Shown here piece after piece: positions 1 through 7,829 of a stretch of 64,000 nucleotides of DNA (positions are counted from its first letter, which is position 1; each line of letters opens with the position of its first letter). The stretch lies in NCBI RefSeq assembly GCF_014191425.1, contig NZ_JACHWP010000007.1, positions 1-64,000 of the forward strand. Reading direction: 5' to 3'. The notes beneath the pieces were generated by a model. The model ran no database searches. It worked only from the letters and a program-made list of their open reading frames with translations, and was not told the DNA's origin. The stretch comes from Helcobacillus massiliensis (lineage in GTDB: Bacteria; Actinomycetota; Actinomycetes; Actinomycetales; Dermabacteraceae). The translations under genes and the position numbers were made by a program.

Positions 1-5
1 TAGGC

Positions 6-278
6 TCAGCCTTCGGCGTCGAGGTCCTTCTCGAGCAGCTCGGCGAGGGCGTTGACCGATTCCTCGGCGCCGTCGCCCTCAGCGCGGAGGGTCACCTCGT
101 CGCCGTGGCCGGCGCCGAGGGTCATGAGCATGAGGATCGAGGAGGCGTCGATGGCGGAGCCGCCGGCCTTCTCAATGGTGACCTTGGCGGGCTGCTCGCC
201 GGCGGCCTTCGAGAAGATCGCTGCCGGGCGCGCATGCAGGCCCGACGCGGACGCGACTTTCACGGTACGTTCTGCCAT
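6..278 (-). CDS. ptsH: HPr phosphocarrier protein of the PTS
   Basis: This 90-residue protein has the size and sequence of HPr, the cytoplasmic carrier that takes phosphate from Enzyme I and passes it to EIIA domains. The active-site histidine is His15 in GLHARPA. The regulatory serine region is around Ser46 (DASSILML), although the usual K-S-I-M-G context is altered. A GGGAG-like site lies just upstream of the ATG. It is the last gene of a minus-strand group after mtlA and mtlD, so it probably serves the mannitol EII and possibly other PTS permeases. Identity is very secure; whether it is the only HPr of the cell cannot be told here. Confidence 0.95.
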   Translation of the reverse strand: MAERTVKVASASGLHARPAAIFSKAAGEQPAKVTIEKAGGSAIDASSILMLMTLGAGHGDEVTLRAEGDGAEESVNALAELLEKDLDAEG

Positions 279-364
279 GGGAGTTCTCCCTCTTTCCTGT
301 GTTGAAGATCAGTGCCCTGATTCTATCGGGCAACGGTCTGGGGACGCTGAGCGCGAACCTCGAT

Positions 365-1519
365 TCAGGCGCGGCGGTCCTGCTCCTCCGCCACGATCCG
401 CTCCAGCGACGCGAACAGCGGGTGCCCCGGCTCAACCCCGGTGATCTCCTGGACGAGATCACCGGCTTCCCGGCCGCTGTTCAGCAGATCCTGCAGCTGC
501 TGCACCTCTGCGTCACCCGAATCGGGGGTGAAGCGCAGCGCTGCACGGAATGCGTCCAGCAGGCTGCCGTGGTCGAAGCCGCGCTCCGCGAGCTCCGCCG
601 CCGGGCCGATGATGCGGTCGTGGCGGCTGAGCTTGCGCATCGGGGAGCGGCCGACGCGCTCCGAGGAGTCCTCCAGGTGCGGGTTCGCAAAGCGGTCCAG
701 GATCTTCTCGATGTACGCCTGCTGCGTTTCGATCGCGAAGCCGTGCTTGGCGACCAGCAGCGCCGCGGTCTCGTTCAGCACGGACAGCACGTGGGCGCTG
801 ACGGCGCGGTCGGCGATGGCGTCGGAGATGACGCTGTAGCCTTCGCTCCAGCCGTACCACGCGGTGCAGGCATGGCCCGTGTTGACGGTGAACAGCTTGC
901 GCTCGATGTACGGTTCGAGGTCGTCCACCCAGGTGATGCCGGGGATGTCGGGGACGTCGCCGCCGAACGGGCCGCGCTCCACCGCCCATTCGTGGAACAC
1001 CTCGACCGTGACGTCGAGGCCGGAGCCCTCCGGCTGGTTCGGGACGATGCGGTCCACGGCGGTGTTGGCGAAGAAGGCGCGTTCGTCGAGGTCGTCGCCC
1101 GCGTAGTTCTTCCGGACCTCCGTCTCGAGGATGTCGGTGGCGTTGATGGCGTTCTCACAGGCCATGACGGCGACGCGGGGGGAGCCGGCGGGCCGGGCGG
1201 CGATGCCGGCGGCGATCGCGGGCGCGACGAACTTCAGGATCGGGGCGCCGACCGCGGTGGTGATGATCTCGGCGCCGGCGATCTCCTCGGTGAGCTTCTC
1301 GGGGTCCTTCGCGGAGTTGACGGCGCTGTAGCCGTCGACCGTGAACTCGCCGGAGCCGGTGCCGACGGTGCGGACGGTGTAGCTGGGGTGTTCGTTGAGG
1401 GAGTCGATGAGGGCGTCGGCGACGTCGGCGAAGACGACGTGGTACCCGGCCTGGTGCAGCAGCAGCCCCACGAATCCGCGGCCGATGTTGCCCGCTCCGA
1501 AGTGGACGGTTCTCTTCAT
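365..1519 (-). CDS. mtlD: Mannitol-1-phosphate 5-dehydrogenase
   Basis: The 384-residue product should oxidise mannitol 1-phosphate to fructose 6-phosphate with NAD+ in the cytoplasm, the step after PTS uptake. The N-terminus has the nucleotide-binding loop FGAGNIGRG. The C-terminal half carries the long-chain mannitol dehydrogenase fold with the K-x-x-x-x-N-x-x-H type catalytic region (KLFTVNTGHA). I chose the ATG at 1519 because a GAGGC site lies just upstream and the protein then begins MKRTVHFG, as in known MtlD. A further in-frame ATG lies 66 bases upstream but would add an unrelated basic tail. It sits between mtlA and ptsH on the same strand. Confidence 0.95.
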   Translation of the reverse strand: MKRTVHFGAGNIGRGFVGLLLHQAGYHVVFADVADALIDSLNEHPSYTVRTVGTGSGEFTVDGYSAVNSAKDPEKLTEEIAGAEIITTAVGAPILKFVAPAIAAGIAARPAGSPRVAVMACENAINATDILETEVRKNYAGDDLDERAFFANTAVDRIVPNQPEGSGLDVTVEVFHEWAVERGPFGGDVPDIPGITWVDDLEPYIERKLFTVNTGHACTAWYGWSEGYSVISDAIADRAVSAHVLSVLNETAALLVAKHGFAIETQQAYIEKILDRFANPHLEDSSERVGRSPMRKLSRHDRIIGPAAELAERGFDHGSLLDAFRAALRFTPDSGDAEVQQLQDLLNSGREAGDLVQEITGVEPGHPLFASLERIVAEEQDRRA

Positions 1520-1600
1520 GTCTGCCTCAATCCCGCCCCGTCGCGGGGCGCGTCGTCTCTCGCGCGGCGGCCCTACGGGCGCCACGTCCAGTGTATGGGG

Positions 1601-1650
1601 GATGGGCGGGCGCCGACTCAGGCTCAGGTCCCGGTCCGCGCCCGCCCATC
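1601..1650 (-). terminator. Hairpin between mtlA and mtlD
   Basis: Thirteen bases at 1601-1613 are perfectly complementary to 1638-1650. The hairpin lies between the mtlA stop and the mtlD start. No U-run follows on the minus strand, so it may reduce rather than stop read-through, or stabilise the mtlA mRNA 3' end. The role is inferred from position and structure only. Confidence 0.4.
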
Positions 1651-1671
1651 GGTGCCGGCTGCGCCGACGGC

Positions 1672-3861
1672 TCAGTCGGTCCCGAAGATCGCGAGGATCT
1701 CCTCCTCGGTCTCGGCGGTGCGCAGGCGCTCCACCTGGGCCGGGTCGCTGAACACCATCGCCACGTTCTGCAACAGGGTCAGGTGCTCATCGCCTTGGCC
1801 GGCGATCGCGACCGCAAACTCGACCTCCTGGCCGTTCCAGTCGACGGGCTGGTCGTAGCGGATCAGGCTCATCGCGGAGCGGCGGATGGACTTCTTCGCC
1901 TCGTTGGTGCCGTGCGGGATCGCCAGGCCGTTGCCCATGAACGTGGACACGGACTTCTCCCGCTCGTGCATGGCGTCGACGTAGTCGGGGTCGACCGCGC
2001 CGGCCTCCACCAGCAGGCGGCCCGATTCGGTGATCGCCTCTTCGGCGGTGGTGGCGGTGCCGTGCAGGGTGATGGAGCGCGCCGCCATGATCGGCTCGCC
2101 GGCGCTCTCCTCGGTGCTGCCCGCGGCATCGGCGCTCTGGTCGACTTCGCCAACCGCTGTGGATCCGTCGGCCGGGGCGGCCTGCTCCGCGGCGGGCGCG
2201 GCAGATGCCTCTGCGGGTGCGGCGGCGGGCGCGTCGGCGGGTGCGGGGCCGACGGGTTCCGGGTCGGCCTCGCCGGCCTCCCGGCGCTTCAGCAGGTCCA
2301 CGATCTCTTCGTAGCGCGGGGAGTTCATGAAGTTGTCCACCGCCACGTGGATCGCGCCCGCGGTGGGAGCGTAGGCGCGCTGAGCGAGGTCGCGGTGCGT
2401 GACCACGAGGTCCCATTCGTCGGTCAGGTTCGAGATGGCGCGGTTGACCACCTCCACGTCCTTGAACCCGGCGGCGCGGACCTTCTTGCGCAGCACCGAC
2501 GCGCCCATGGCGGAGGAGCCCATGCCGGCGTCGCACGCGAACACGATGCGGCGGATGTCGTCCGGGTGGTCGGCGGCGATCGCACGCAGCTCCTGATCGG
2601 ACTCGGCGATGCCGCGACCGCCTGCAGCGCCGGCCCCGGCCGCGCCGGCGGCACCGGCGGCAGCGGTGGACCCGTCGGCCCCCGTGAGCGCACCGGCGAC
2701 CGACGACTTCTTCCCCTTCATCGACTCCATCTTCGCGGTCGCGCCGGCGAGGTCGTCATCGGTGCGGCGCGACAGCTTCAGCAGCAGCGACGCGATCGCG
2801 AACGACACCGCGGTCGCCACCAGGATCGACAGCAGGATCTTCACGTGGTCGCCGCGCGCGGACTGCGCCATGATCGCCAGCACCGACCCGGGCGCCGCCG
2901 GCGCCACCAGGCCCGTGCCGAGCATGACGTTCACCAGCACACCGGACATGCCGCCGGCGATGACCGCGAGGATCAGCTGCGGGCGCATCAGCACGTACGG
3001 GAAGTAGATCTCGTGCACACCGCCGAGGAAGTGGATCACGGCGGCGCCCGGTGCGGAGGCCTTCGCGGCGCGCGCCCCGAAGAACGTGAACGCCAGCAGG
3101 ATGCCGAGGCCCGGACCGGGGTTCGCCTCCAGCAGGAACAGGATCGACTTGCCGGTCTGCGACGACTCACCGGTGCCCAGCGGCGTCAGCACACCGTGGT
3201 TGATGGCGTTGTTGAGGAAGAAGATCTTCGCCGGTTCGATCAGGATCGACACCAGCGGCAGCAGGCCCGCATTGATCAGCCAGGCGACGCCGTCGGACAG
3301 CAGCGCCATCAGCCAGTTGACGATCGGGGCGAGGCCGAAGAAGCCCGCGAGGGCCAGCAGGAAGCCGACGATGCCGGCGCTGAACAGGTTCACCAGCATT
3401 TCGAAGCCCGCCGGGATCCGCTCCTCCCACAGGCGGTCCAGCTTCTTCATCACCCACGCCGCCAGCGGCGCCATCATCATCGCGCCGATGAACATGTGGA
3501 TCTGCCCGAGCGGCTCACCGCCCGGGTCGGCGGCGTTGATCTGGTCGATCAGGTAGTCGGAGCCGGTGATGACGCCCATGGTGGCGATGACGGCGACCAC
3601 GCCGCCGCGCTCGCCGTACACCATGCGGCCGCCGGTGTTCGCGATCATCAGCGGCAGCAGGTAGTGGATCATGGGGCCGATCAGGCCCGCGAGGCCCTCG
3701 TGCGGCAGGTATCCGGCCGGCATGAACAGCGCGGTGATGATGCCCCATGCGATCAGAGCCGGCAGGTTCGGCATCACCATGGTGGACAGGCTGGTGCCGA
3801 TCTTCTGGATCGCCACGCGTGGGGAGAAGGATGGGGACGTGGTCTCGTCAGTGGCAGTCAT
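1672..3861 (-). CDS. mtlA: PTS mannitol transporter, fused EIICBA
   Basis: This 729-residue membrane permease imports mannitol and phosphorylates it. The EIIC membrane domain spans roughly residues 15-360. The EIIB domain carries its phosphorylation cysteine at about Cys443 (CDAGMGSSAMG). The EIIA domain carries its histidine at about His650 (AIPHGTNEAKK). The EIIC-EIIB and EIIB-EIIA linkers are long Ala/Gly/Pro-rich stretches, and each contains copies of the CCGTCGGC octamer described under findings. An ACGGAG site precedes the ATG. The gene heads the mtlA-mtlD-ptsH group; no MtlR regulator is seen next to it. Identification is secure from the domain order and both active-site motifs. Confidence 0.96.
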   Translation of the reverse strand: MTATDETTSPSFSPRVAIQKIGTSLSTMVMPNLPALIAWGIITALFMPAGYLPHEGLAGLIGPMIHYLLPLMIANTGGRMVYGERGGVVAVIATMGVITGSDYLIDQINAADPGGEPLGQIHMFIGAMMMAPLAAWVMKKLDRLWEERIPAGFEMLVNLFSAGIVGFLLALAGFFGLAPIVNWLMALLSDGVAWLINAGLLPLVSILIEPAKIFFLNNAINHGVLTPLGTGESSQTGKSILFLLEANPGPGLGILLAFTFFGARAAKASAPGAAVIHFLGGVHEIYFPYVLMRPQLILAVIAGGMSGVLVNVMLGTGLVAPAAPGSVLAIMAQSARGDHVKILLSILVATAVSFAIASLLLKLSRRTDDDLAGATAKMESMKGKKSSVAGALTGADGSTAAAGAAGAAGAGAAGGRGIAESDQELRAIAADHPDDIRRIVFACDAGMGSSAMGASVLRKKVRAAGFKDVEVVNRAISNLTDEWDLVVTHRDLAQRAYAPTAGAIHVAVDNFMNSPRYEEIVDLLKRREAGEADPEPVGPAPADAPAAAPAEASAAPAAEQAAPADGSTAVGEVDQSADAAGSTEESAGEPIMAARSITLHGTATTAEEAITESGRLLVEAGAVDPDYVDAMHEREKSVSTFMGNGLAIPHGTNEAKKSIRRSAMSLIRYDQPVDWNGQEVEFAVAIAGQGDEHLTLLQNVAMVFSDPAQVERLRTAETEEEILAIFGTD

Positions 3862-3906
3862 GACGACTCCGTTTCTGTGGGGGTGCGGCTCAGTCTACGC
3901 GCCGGG

Positions 3907-3926
3907 CGGCCCCTCTCCGGGGGCCG
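3907..3926 (-). terminator. Short hairpin after the GtrA gene
   Basis: CGGCCCC at 3907-3913 pairs with GGGGCCG at 3920-3926 with a six-base loop. It lies between the stop of the GtrA-like gene and the start of mtlA, both on the minus strand. There is no clear U-run, so it is a weak candidate. Confidence 0.35.
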
Positions 3927-3945
3927 CGGGTCCCGCCGGAGCGGG

Positions 3946-4503
3946 TCAGCGCTTCGGGAACACGACCCGCCCGTACATGACGTACCGGAACGCCGTGGAG
4001 ACGATCTGCCCGATGAACGTGCCGGAGATGTTGTCCGCCAGTGCCGAATCCAGCCCCAGCACGTACCGGGAGAAGCCGAGGCACCCCAGCTGCAGACCGG
4101 ACGCCGCCACGTTGACCAGGGCGAACACCACGATGGAGCGCCAGGTGCGGGGCGCGGGCCGGTCGTTGAACGTCCACAGGCGGTTGCCGAGGTAGGTGAG
4201 GACCGAGGCGAACGCGATCGTCACGGTCTTCGCAACGAGCGGCACGTGGTTCAGGACGCCGCGCGATCCCGCGCCGAAGCCGTGCGCGGGATCCCAGAAC
4301 ACGAGGACGTTGTAGAGGGCGGCGTCGATGAAGAACACGAGCCCGCCCACGGTCAGGAACTTCAGCGCCTGCCGCAGTCGGGCAGCGCGGGTGGCCGCGG
4401 GCGCGGGCGCGGCGTCGGGGGAGGCCGACGGGTGCGCGCCCGGGTTGGGCGCCGGGGACTGCTGGCCGACGGGGGCGTCGGATCGTGGGGTTCTCGAGGG
4501 CAC
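3946..4503 (-). CDS. GtrA-like four-helix membrane protein
   Basis: The C-terminal about 130 residues match the GtrA family: four hydrophobic segments, with FFIDAALYN near the start of the domain, NRLWTF in the middle and a basic end (FPKR). Family members are thought to help move lipid-linked sugars across the membrane for cell-wall or glycan decoration. The N-terminal about 50 residues are Ala/Pro-rich and look disordered. No ATG precedes the domain; a GTG at 4501-4503 gives a 185-residue protein, but no ribosome site is visible, so the start is uncertain and the message could be leaderless. It is divergent from the osmoprotectant operon and unrelated in function to it. Confidence 0.75.
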   Translation of the reverse strand: MPSRTPRSDAPVGQQSPAPNPGAHPSASPDAAPAPAATRAARLRQALKFLTVGGLVFFIDAALYNVLVFWDPAHGFGAGSRGVLNHVPLVAKTVTIAFASVLTYLGNRLWTFNDRPAPRTWRSIVVFALVNVAASGLQLGCLGFSRYVLGLDSALADNISGTFIGQIVSTAFRYVMYGRVVFPKR

Positions 4504-4590
4504 GCAAGGAGGGTAGTCGATGAAGAAGAACCTGCGGACAGCCGCGAGTCGGGCCGCGTAGCCTGGTGGGCACCCGCTGTGAGGAGAGGC

Positions 4591-5403
4591 ATGATCTCGT
4601 TCGACAACGTCACCAAGGAGTACCCCGACGGCACTGTCGCCGTCAGGGAGTTCTCCCACCGGATCGACTCCCGCACAGCGTGCGCGTTCGTCGGCACCTC
4701 CGGGTCCGGCAAGACCACCCTGCTGCGCATGGTGAACCGCATGGTCGATCCGACCAGCGGGAGCGTCCTCGTGGACGGCGAGGACGTCGCCGCCATGGAC
4801 CCGGTGAAGCTGCGCCGCCGCATCGGCTACGTCATGCAGGCCTCCGGCCTGCTGCCGCACCGCACCGTGCAGCACAACATCGCCACGGTCCTCCTGCTCA
4901 ACGGCATGGACCGCCGCCAGGCGCGCTCGCGGGCACTGGAGATGATGGAACTGGTGGGGCTGGATACGTCGCTGGCGGAGCGCTACCCGGCGCAGCTGTC
5001 CGGCGGGCAGCAGCAGCGTGTGGGTGTGGCCCGGGCGCTCGCCCCGGACCCGAACATCCTGCTGATGGATGAGCCGTTCGGTGCGGTGGACCCGATCGTG
5101 CGGCGCGAACTGCAGCACGAGATGACCCGCATCCAGTCGGAGCTGGCGAAGACGATCATCTTCGTCACCCACGACATCGACGAAGCGATGCTGATCGGCG
5201 ACTCCGTGGTGCTGCTGCGCACCGGGGGCCAGATCGCGCAGGCGGGACCGCCGGAGGAGCTGCTGACGAACCCGGCGGACGCGTTCACCGCGGACTTCGT
5301 GGGCGGCGGCTCCCACGAACGCGAACTGACCGCGAAGACCGTCAACGGCCGCACCCTCCTGTTCGATGCGGACGGCAAACCGGCTGGGGTGCTGCGCGGA
5401 TGA
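4591..5403 (+). CDS. opuCA: Osmoprotectant ABC transporter ATP-binding protein
   Basis: This 270-residue ATPase drives import of glycine betaine, choline or related osmolytes. Walker A is GTSGSGKTT at residues 35-43, the signature is LSGGQQQRVG, and Walker B is ILLMDEPFGAVD followed by the switch histidine in FVTHD. The protein ends soon after the ATPase core, so the tandem CBS domains found at the C-terminus of many OpuCA/ProV proteins are absent; regulation by ionic strength through CBS is therefore not expected. GAGGAGAGG precedes the ATG. Its stop overlaps the next start (ATGA), and it is the first gene of a four-gene operon. Confidence 0.9.
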   Translation: MISFDNVTKEYPDGTVAVREFSHRIDSRTACAFVGTSGSGKTTLLRMVNRMVDPTSGSVLVDGEDVAAMDPVKLRRRIGYVMQASGLLPHRTVQHNIATVLLLNGMDRRQARSRALEMMELVGLDTSLAERYPAQLSGGQQQRVGVARALAPDPNILLMDEPFGAVDPIVRRELQHEMTRIQSELAKTIIFVTHDIDEAMLIGDSVVLLRTGGQIAQAGPPEELLTNPADAFTADFVGGGSHERELTAKTVNGRTLLFDADGKPAGVLRG

Positions 5404-6047
5404 GCTGGATCAGCGCCAACGCCTCCACGATCATGGAGCGGTTCGTCGACCACCTGGTGCTGTCGCTGCCGCCGATCCTGCTGGCGTTCCTGCTGGCGCT
5501 GCCGCTGGCGCGCCTGGCCGTGCGGTTCCGGCCGCTGCGCACCCCGATCACGCTGGGGTCCGCGCTGCTGTACGCGATCCCGTCCCTGCCGCTGTTCATC
5601 ATCATGCCGCTGATCACCGGCATCGAACTGCGCAGCGCCACCAACGTCATCATCGCCCTCACCCTGTACGGCCTGGCGCTCATGGTGCCGGTGGCGGCCG
5701 ACGCGTTCACCGCCGTGGACCGGGACGTGCTGCAGTCCGCAACGGCGCAGGGCTTCGCCCCGATGCACCGATTCCTCGCCGTGGAGCTGCCCCTGGCCGG
5801 GCCGGCGCTGGTGGCGGGCCTGCGGGTGGTGGCGGTGTCCACGGTGTCGCTGGCGACCGTCGGCGCTGTGCTCGGTGTTCCCAGTCTCGGATCACTGTTC
5901 ACGCAGGGCTTCGAGCGGAACATCATGCCGTCGATCGTGGCGGGCATCGTGATCACGGCTCTGCTGGCGGTGCTGCTGGACCAGCTGATCGTGCTGATCG
6001 GCCGCGTGCTGATGCCGTGGACCCGCGGGGCGGGGGTGCGCGCATGA
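5400..6047 (+). CDS. opuCB: Osmoprotectant ABC transporter permease 1
   Basis: The 215-residue integral membrane protein has about five or six hydrophobic segments and the short BPD-transport permease fold typical of the OpuC/YehW group. The cytoplasmic coupling region is near DVLQSATAQGFAP. It would pair with the following permease to form the channel. Its ATG overlaps the stop of the ATPase gene by four bases and its stop overlaps the start of the next permease, so the three genes are translationally coupled. Confidence 0.88.
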   Translation: MSWISANASTIMERFVDHLVLSLPPILLAFLLALPLARLAVRFRPLRTPITLGSALLYAIPSLPLFIIMPLITGIELRSATNVIIALTLYGLALMVPVAADAFTAVDRDVLQSATAQGFAPMHRFLAVELPLAGPALVAGLRVVAVSTVSLATVGAVLGVPSLGSLFTQGFERNIMPSIVAGIVITALLAVLLDQLIVLIGRVLMPWTRGAGVRA

Positions 6048-6706
6048 TCACCGAGACCCTCACGTGGCTCACCGACCCGATCAACGTCACGGGACCGACG
6101 GGCTGGCTGCAGCTCATCGGGCAGCACCTGATGTACACAATCATCACCCTCGCGATCGCGGCGGCGATCGCCCTGCCGATCGGCCTCTACGTGGGGCACA
6201 CGGGGCGCCTGAGGTCCGCGGCGGTGCTCGCCACGGGCCTCACCCGCGCGCTGCCCACCCTCGGCCTGCTCACCCTGTTCGCGCTGCTGGCCGGCATCGG
6301 CCTGGTGGCGCCGGTGATCGCACTGGTGGTGCTGGCAGTGCCGTCGATCCTCGCCGGCGCCTACTCCGGTCTCGAATCCGTGCCGCGCTCCACGATCGAT
6401 GGGGCCCGCGCACAGGGGATGACGGAGATGCAGATCCTCACCCAGGTGGAGGTCCCCCTCGGCATCGAACTGATCATCGGCGGTCTGCGCTCCGCGTTCA
6501 TGCAGGTGCTCGCCACCGCAATGCTCGCCGCGTATGTGGGCAACGGAGGCCTGGGGAAGCTGATCTTCCTCGGCATGAAGACCGAGGACTACCCGGTCAT
6601 GCTCGCCGGAAGCCTGCTGGTGATCGTGCTGGCGATCCTGTGCGATGTCATCCTCGCGCTGGTCCAGCGCGCCGCCCGACCCAAGGGCATCGCCCGCACC
6701 GCCTGA
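6044..6706 (+). CDS. opuCD: Osmoprotectant ABC transporter permease 2
   Basis: A 220-residue permease similar in length to its neighbour, with the coupling region DGARAQGMTEMQILTQVEVP that contacts the ATPase. The ATG at 6044 overlaps the previous stop (ATGA). A hydrophobic segment near residues 30-50 and four more downstream agree with the OpuC permease fold. The octamer CCGTCGGC occurs at 6721-6728, 14 bases after the stop. Confidence 0.88.
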   Translation: MITETLTWLTDPINVTGPTGWLQLIGQHLMYTIITLAIAAAIALPIGLYVGHTGRLRSAAVLATGLTRALPTLGLLTLFALLAGIGLVAPVIALVVLAVPSILAGAYSGLESVPRSTIDGARAQGMTEMQILTQVEVPLGIELIIGGLRSAFMQVLATAMLAAYVGNGGLGKLIFLGMKTEDYPVMLAGSLLVIVLAILCDVILALVQRAARPKGIARTA

Positions 6707-6789
6707 CGCCGCCGCTGAACCCGTCGGCTCCTGTCCACCCGCCCGTCACTGTCTCCACCACCCGTCCCCCCTCGAAAGGACCCCTGATC

Positions 6790-7734
6790 ATGGAACCTCG
6801 CTTCACCCGCCGCGGCCTCGGCGCCGCCGCCCTCGCAGGAACCGCTGCTGCTGCCCTCGCCGCCTGTGGCGCCGGCAGCGACCCCCTGAAGGACAAGGAC
6901 TCCTCCGGTGACTCCGGCGGCGGTGATCAGAAGGTCGGCAAGGCTGTGCGCATCGGCAGCCAGGACTACTACTCCAACGAGGTGATCGCCGAACTGTTCG
7001 CCCTCGTGATCGAGAAGTCGGGCGGCACCGTGGACCGCCAGTACCGGATCGGTCAGCGCGAGGTGTACATGTCCGAGATCGAGGCGGGGAAGATCGACCT
7101 GTTCCCGGAGTACCTCGGCAACACCCTGCAGTACTTCCAGAAGGACGCGACCGCGAAAACGGCGGAGGAGATCCACAAGGCACTCGGTGAGTCCATGCCG
7201 AAGGGCTGGGAGGCGCTGGCGTTCGCGGAGGCCGCCGATCAGGACTCCATCAACACGACCGCTGAGTTCGCGAAGGAGCATTCGCTCAAGCAGCTGGGCG
7301 ACCTCGCCGGCATCAAGGATCTGAAGGTCGCCGCGAACAGTGAGTTCGAGGCGCGCCCGTACGGGCCGAAGGGTCTGAAGAAGGTGTACGGCGTGGACGT
7401 GTCCGTGGTGGGCGTGGAGGACTCCGGCGGCCCCCTCACCGTGAAGGCACTGCTGGACGGCGATGTGCAGCTCGCCGACATCTACTCCGCGGACCCGGCG
7501 ATCAAGAAGAACGGCTTCGTGACGCTGGAGGACCCGAAGAGCCTGATCCTGCCGCAGAACGTGGTGCCGCTGGCGAAGAGCGCCCTGGAGGACGCGCACA
7601 AGAAGGCGGTGGAGGGCGTGATCGCGAAGCTCACCACCGATGAGCTGATCGCCCTGAACACGGACAGCGTGGATTCGGGGGCGAAGGCGTCGGTCGTGGC
7701 GGAGAAGTGGCTGAAGAAGCAGGGGCTGCTCTGA
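6790..7734 (+). CDS. opuCC: Osmoprotectant-binding lipoprotein
   Basis: The 314-residue extracellular binding protein delivers its ligand to the preceding permeases. The leader has RR at residues 7-8 and a lipobox LAAC with Cys26 as the lipidated residue. The mature part matches the OpuAC/ProX-type binding fold (RIGSQDYYSNEVIAEL, KIDLFPEYLGNTLQYF). In this family quaternary amines are held by an aromatic cage; several Tyr and Trp residues are present, but I cannot assign the cage. AAAGGACC precedes the ATG at 6790. It is the last gene of the operon and is followed by a hairpin at 7757-7802. Confidence 0.9.
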   Translation: MEPRFTRRGLGAAALAGTAAAALAACGAGSDPLKDKDSSGDSGGGDQKVGKAVRIGSQDYYSNEVIAELFALVIEKSGGTVDRQYRIGQREVYMSEIEAGKIDLFPEYLGNTLQYFQKDATAKTAEEIHKALGESMPKGWEALAFAEAADQDSINTTAEFAKEHSLKQLGDLAGIKDLKVAANSEFEARPYGPKGLKKVYGVDVSVVGVEDSGGPLTVKALLDGDVQLADIYSADPAIKKNGFVTLEDPKSLILPQNVVPLAKSALEDAHKKAVEGVIAKLTTDELIALNTDSVDSGAKASVVAEKWLKKQGLL

Positions 7735-7756
7735 GCCTCACCTGTTGCTGAGCGGG

Positions 7757-7802
7757 CCCGTCGGCCGGCGCCGGGGCTGAGTGGCCCAGCCGGGCCGACG
7801 GG
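7757..7802. terminator. Bidirectional hairpin built from two octamer copies
   Basis: CCCGTCGGCC at 7757-7766 is the exact reverse complement of GGCCGACGGG at 7793-7802. It lies in the short gap between the convergent opuCC and FGGY kinase genes, where a bidirectional terminator is expected. The arms are the window-wide recurrent octamer. No U-run is seen. Confidence 0.55.
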
Positions 7803-7829
7803 TGCCGCCCGTCCGACGGGTGCTGCCCG

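Noticed and set aside
1591-4590. Very long plus-strand open frame opposite mtlA, and similar long frames opposite iolA, iolD and others
   Set aside because: In GC-rich genes the antisense frames stay open by codon bias; the products are low-complexity and lack domains. Only the ABC ATPase part after 4591 is real.
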